A DNA stretch of 64,000 bases. It comes from Microbacterium sp. MPKO10 (GTDB lineage Bacteria > Actinomycetota > Actinomycetes > Actinomycetales > Microbacteriaceae). Position 1 is the stretch's first letter. The number at the start of each line of letters is the position of its first letter. Below, piece after piece: positions 60,971 through 64,000 of this stretch. The translations under genes were made by a program, and so were the position numbers. Under the pieces are notes generated by a model. It made no database searches and had not been told where the DNA came from. It saw nothing but the letters and a program-made list of their open reading frames with translations. Where the stretch lies: the NCBI RefSeq assembly GCF_026107415.2, contig NZ_JAPCHX010000002.1:248001-312000 (forward strand), given 5' to 3'.

Positions 60971-61959
60971 TGGCTGACGATCTACGCGCAGGTCTTCTCG
61001 GAATTGGGATGATGGGGAGGCACCATGCACGCGTACTCCGCGAGATTGACGGGGTTGATCTCGTCGCGATAGCGGATCCCGCCGGAGATCCTCACGGTGT
61101 GTCTGGTGACCTAGACGTCCATCCAGATGTTGAGGGGCTCATCGCGGCAGGCATCGACATGGCAGTCGTGGCAGTGCCCACGCGCTTTCATGAGGACGCG
61201 GCATTGAAGCTTGCATCAGCGGGTGTGCACACGTTTGTCGAAAAGCCGATTGCCGAGACTGTTGAGGCGGGTCGGCGCATGACTGAGGCATTCGCGCAGG
61301 CCGGTTTGGTCGGTGCCGTCGGGCACATTGAGCGATTCAATCCAGCGCTGCAGGAACTGCGTCGCCGTCTGGCCGCTGGCGAATTGGGAAGCGTGTATCA
61401 AGTGGCGACACGACGCCAGGGGCCGTTTCCGGCTCGAATCGCTGACGTCGGCGTCGGCAAAGACCTGGCCACACATGACATCGACCTCACTGCATGGGTG
61501 ACACAGAGCGACTACACCCGGGTGTTTGCCCAGACGGCATTCAAAAGTGGGCGCAAGCACGAAGACATGATCGCGGTCACCGGACGACTTGAGTCGGGCG
61601 CGGTTGTAAGTCATCTGGTGAACTGGCTCAGCCCGATGAAAGAGCGCGTCACGGTCGTCACCGGTGAAAAGGGCGCCTTCGTGGCAGACACGGCGACGGG
61701 CGATCTCACGTTCTACGCCAACGGAACAATTCCGCTCGAATGGGAGTCCGTGAGCGCATTCCGCGGGGTTTCGGAGGGCGACGTCACCCGGTATGCCTTT
61801 GCCAAGCGCGAGCCGCTTCGGGTTGAACACGAAGCATTCCGCGATGCAGTGCTCGGTGAACCAAGCGATATCGTCACGATGCAGCAAGGGCTCCGGGCGC
61901 TCGAGGTCGTTGAAGCAACGCTCGAATCGGCGAGGTCGGGTGAAGCAGTCGCTGTGTGA
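60970..61959 (+). CDS. Gfo/Idh/MocA oxidoreductase (WlbA/WbpB-like)
   Basis: The 329-aa NAD-dependent dehydrogenase has the Rossmann motif GLLGIGMMGRHHARVLREI, the EKP motif in HTFVEKPIAETVEAG and the active-site His region in GKDLATHDIDLTAW. With an aminotransferase and an N-acetyltransferase upstream, the best fit is oxidation of UDP-GlcNAcA at C3. The UDP-GlcNAc 6-dehydrogenase that would supply this substrate is not in the window. Confidence 0.88.
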   Translation: MADDLRAGLLGIGMMGRHHARVLREIDGVDLVAIADPAGDPHGVSGDLDVHPDVEGLIAAGIDMAVVAVPTRFHEDAALKLASAGVHTFVEKPIAETVEAGRRMTEAFAQAGLVGAVGHIERFNPALQELRRRLAAGELGSVYQVATRRQGPFPARIADVGVGKDLATHDIDLTAWVTQSDYTRVFAQTAFKSGRKHEDMIAVTGRLESGAVVSHLVNWLSPMKERVTVVTGEKGAFVADTATGDLTFYANGTIPLEWESVSAFRGVSEGDVTRYAFAKREPLRVEHEAFRDAVLGEPSDIVTMQQGLRALEVVEATLESARSGEAVAV

Positions 61960-61962
61960 CCT

Positions 61963-63150
61963 ATGCGGATCTCACTCGTCACCAGAATATTTTCCCCTGA
62001 GCCCGGTGCGGCGTCGTTTCGACTGAGTGCAGTCGCTCAGTCGTGTGCAGAGAAATCACACGCTGTCACTGTGTTCACTTCGACTCCTCCGCCCGGGCTG
62101 TCGAGCGACGTTGAGCTCGACGAGCCCGCCGTAACGGTCAGGAGGGCGCGAGTCCTTAGAGATCGTGCCGGTTATGTGCGCGGATACCTGCAGTACATGA
62201 GTTTCGACATACCTCTGGTTCTGAGATTGATTGTGTCGCGGCGGGCTGACGTCGTCCTAGTCGAACCACCGCCGACGACCGGGGCCGTCGTACGACTAGT
62301 GTGTGCTCTTCGACGAATCCCGTACGCGTACTACGCTGCCGATATCTGGTCTGATGCTTCGCAAACGGCCGGAGCTCCCGGGCTTGTCGTCACATTCGTA
62401 CGTTGGCTCGAGAGATTCGCAATGCGCGGGGCGCAGCTCGTGCTCTCCGTCAGCGACGGCGTCACACAGCGGCTTCGTGAGCTGGGTGTGACAGCGAACG
62501 TCCGAACTGTTGGGAACGGGTCAGATCTCACAGCGTTCTCACCGGAAGGCCCTACTCAACGGATCAGCGCTCCGTATTTCATTTATACAGGTACAGCGTC
62601 AGAGGTCCATGGCGCACGAATCTTTGTTGATGCGTTTCGGAAGGTTCGCCGCGATCACCCCGAGGCAGCCCTCGTGTACGTCGGCCAGGGGAGTGACTTT
62701 CCCGCGATAACCGAAAGTGCAGAATCAATGGCCGATGGAGCCATTCAAGTGTTGCCTCGTACGAGCCCCGCGGAAATTGCACGCTGGCTCAGAGGAGCGA
62801 CTGCTGCCCTTGCCTCCGTGAAACCCGGTGTTGGGTACGACTTCGCCTTTCCGACCAAAATGTACGCGGCCACGAGTTGCGGCACGCCCGTGATCTACGC
62901 TGGAACGGGCCCGGGCCGGGACTTCATCGATGAGGTTGGCTACGGAATCGCATCCGACTACGATGTCGATTCAGTCGCCGCTGCGATGCGTGACATGCTC
63001 GACACAACAACAACCGTCTCTGACAGAGGCCGCGCTGCCGCGTGGGCTCGTGAGAACGTAGATATCACCGCAGTTGCAGCTCGAGTTCGAGGAGCCTTGG
63101 AAGCCATCGCCTCTAGCCGCACACGACGCCACCAGCAGAAACCGATATAA
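61963..63150 (+). CDS. GT4-family glycosyltransferase (WbuB-like)
   Basis: The 395-aa GT-B enzyme has ISLVTRIFSPEPGAASFRLS, PYAYYAADIWSDASQ at the acceptor side and VGNGSDLTAFSP followed by a donor domain containing LPRTSPAEIARWLRGA and PTKMYAATSCGTPVIY. This is the layout of WbuB-like enzymes that build O-antigen or capsule repeats, often using aminosugars. It starts 3 bases after the dehydrogenase stop, so it may use the diacetamido-uronic acid made by the upstream trio. Confidence 0.9.
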   Translation: MRISLVTRIFSPEPGAASFRLSAVAQSCAEKSHAVTVFTSTPPPGLSSDVELDEPAVTVRRARVLRDRAGYVRGYLQYMSFDIPLVLRLIVSRRADVVLVEPPPTTGAVVRLVCALRRIPYAYYAADIWSDASQTAGAPGLVVTFVRWLERFAMRGAQLVLSVSDGVTQRLRELGVTANVRTVGNGSDLTAFSPEGPTQRISAPYFIYTGTASEVHGARIFVDAFRKVRRDHPEAALVYVGQGSDFPAITESAESMADGAIQVLPRTSPAEIARWLRGATAALASVKPGVGYDFAFPTKMYAATSCGTPVIYAGTGPGRDFIDEVGYGIASDYDVDSVAAAMRDMLDTTTTVSDRGRAAAWARENVDITAVAARVRGALEAIASSRTRRHQQKPI

Positions 63151-63152
63151 CA

Positions 63153-64000
63153 GTGAACGTGCCCGGCAAGAAGCGAATCCTCGTCCTTACGTATACCCCG
63201 ATAAAGAGCGCCCCGCGTGCTCTGAAGCAGATCAACAAATTCGTCGAGGACTACGACGTCACCACAGCAGGTTTCGGGGAGTCGCCCCACCCTGATGTCG
63301 TCGAGCACATTGAGTTCAAACAGCCAGCGCTGAGGCGCGGTCTGCCTGGTTTGTGGGATCGTTTCATCTATCCCTTTACGTTACTCACGCGCCTCTACAC
63401 GCTGACTTATCGTACGGCGCCGCGGAACAAGATGGCGGCTAAGGCGCTGAAGGGCCGAGAGTGGGATCTCATCATCACTCACGACGTTGCCACCACACCT
63501 CTGGCGATGAGCCTTCCCTCCACTCACGGAGTCATCGTTGACCTGCACGAGTACGCTCCGCGGCAAAACGAGCATTCGCGGCTCTGGCGGTTTCTGATCG
63601 CACCGTACTTTCGTTGGATTCTGCGCGCCCATGTCGCGCACGCGGCCGGAGTCGGGACCGTCAGCCAGGGCATCGTCGACGAGTATTCCCGCAATTTCGA
63701 TTTCGTCCCTGAGCTGATAACTAACGCAACCCCCTATCAGGATCTTCCTATCGGCGAGGTGTCTCAGACCATCAAACTGGTACATAGCGGGATCGCGGCT
63801 CCAGCCCGCAAGCTGGAGGTCATGATCGAGGCAGTGCGTGACGCAGATGCTGACGTCACGCTCGATCTGTACCTCATGCATAAGATCCCGGAATACTCTG
63901 ACAAGCTTCGGGCTCTTGCACAAGGGAGCGACAGGATTCGCTTTATGGATCCTGTGCCATACAGCGAACTCGTGCAGACGCTTAATAACTATGACGTGGG
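63153..64000 (+). CDS. Glycosyltransferase (GT4-like), 3' end outside window
   Basis: A continuous frame runs from the GTG at 63153, two bases after the previous stop, to the window edge (282 codons, no stop). It starts KKRILVLTYTPIKSAPRALK and has a DLHEYAPRQNEHSRLWRFL segment and VGTVSQGIVDEYSRNF, then VHSGIAAPARKLEVMIEAV as the start of the donor domain. This is a GT-B glycosyltransferase missing its C-terminal nucleotide-sugar site. It extends the coupled sugar-biosynthesis and transferase operon beyond the window. Confidence 0.85.
   Translation, partial: MNVPGKKRILVLTYTPIKSAPRALKQINKFVEDYDVTTAGFGESPHPDVVEHIEFKQPALRRGLPGLWDRFIYPFTLLTRLYTLTYRTAPRNKMAAKALKGREWDLIITHDVATTPLAMSLPSTHGVIVDLHEYAPRQNEHSRLWRFLIAPYFRWILRAHVAHAAGVGTVSQGIVDEYSRNFDFVPELITNATPYQDLPIGEVSQTIKLVHSGIAAPARKLEVMIEAVRDADADVTLDLYLMHKIPEYSDKLRALAQGSDRIRFMDPVPYSELVQTLNNYDV

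Overview
The window is a high-GC actinobacterial chromosome segment, most likely from a member of the Microbacteriaceae. The evidence is the frequent GTG/TTG starts, several genes with a -10 box 6-8 bases before the start codon and no leader, the acyl-CoA carboxylase set (biotin carboxylase/BCCP fusion, beta and small epsilon subunits, birA, maf), and the gtrA-purK ... purE-LCP arrangement familiar from that family. The genus cannot be fixed from this sequence. No tRNA, rRNA, CRISPR array, transposase or prophage was seen.

Left part (1-18.7 kb), nucleoside uptake and salvage. A PucR-type regulator, cut by the window edge, precedes two paralogous BMP-family binding lipoproteins, a double-domain ABC ATPase and two permeases. 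Cytidine deaminase and thymidine phosphorylase follow. After an L-rhamnose mutarotase gene and a frameshifted, LPXTG-anchored GH18 chitinase come adenosine deaminase, an orphan PTS IIA/IIB pair, a phosphosugar mutase coupled to purine nucleoside phosphorylase, and an LpdA-like flavoprotein. Imported nucleosides would be deaminated, phosphorolysed and their pentose phosphate isomerised.

Middle part (18.7-46.4 kb), housekeeping plus accessory genes. It holds the acyl-CoA carboxylase genes, maf, an RNA methyltransferase, a response regulator/kinase/kinase-like operon, birA, two lone proteins with a nuclease-like C-terminus, a YCII protein, a PH-domain protein, gtrA and purK. A roughly 10-kb block then separates purK from purE. 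It carries YibE/F, a DesK/DesR-like two-component system, a small membrane protein, a FAD reductase with folE, a divergent cysteine-rich regulator, an M3 peptidase and a DedA protein.

Right part (46.4-64 kb), envelope polysaccharide. It contains an LCP ligase, a membrane acyltransferase with SGNH domain, a MarP-like membrane protease, a secreted LGFP-repeat protein, at least six glycosyltransferases, a polytopic membrane protein, a DUF2304 protein and a three-gene set (N-acetyltransferase, aminotransferase, Gfo/Idh dehydrogenase) matching the WlbB/WlbC/WlbA steps to a diacetamido-uronic acid nucleotide. The last glycosyltransferase runs off the right edge.

The intergenic regions are unusually rich in structure. 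There are two families of dispersed palindromes, local degenerate tandem arrays, an abundant GGATGCTG octamer, a candidate structured RNA ending in a rho-independent terminator (about 27.96-28.19 kb), and a duplicated PH-domain gene tail whose coding part differs only at synonymous sites.
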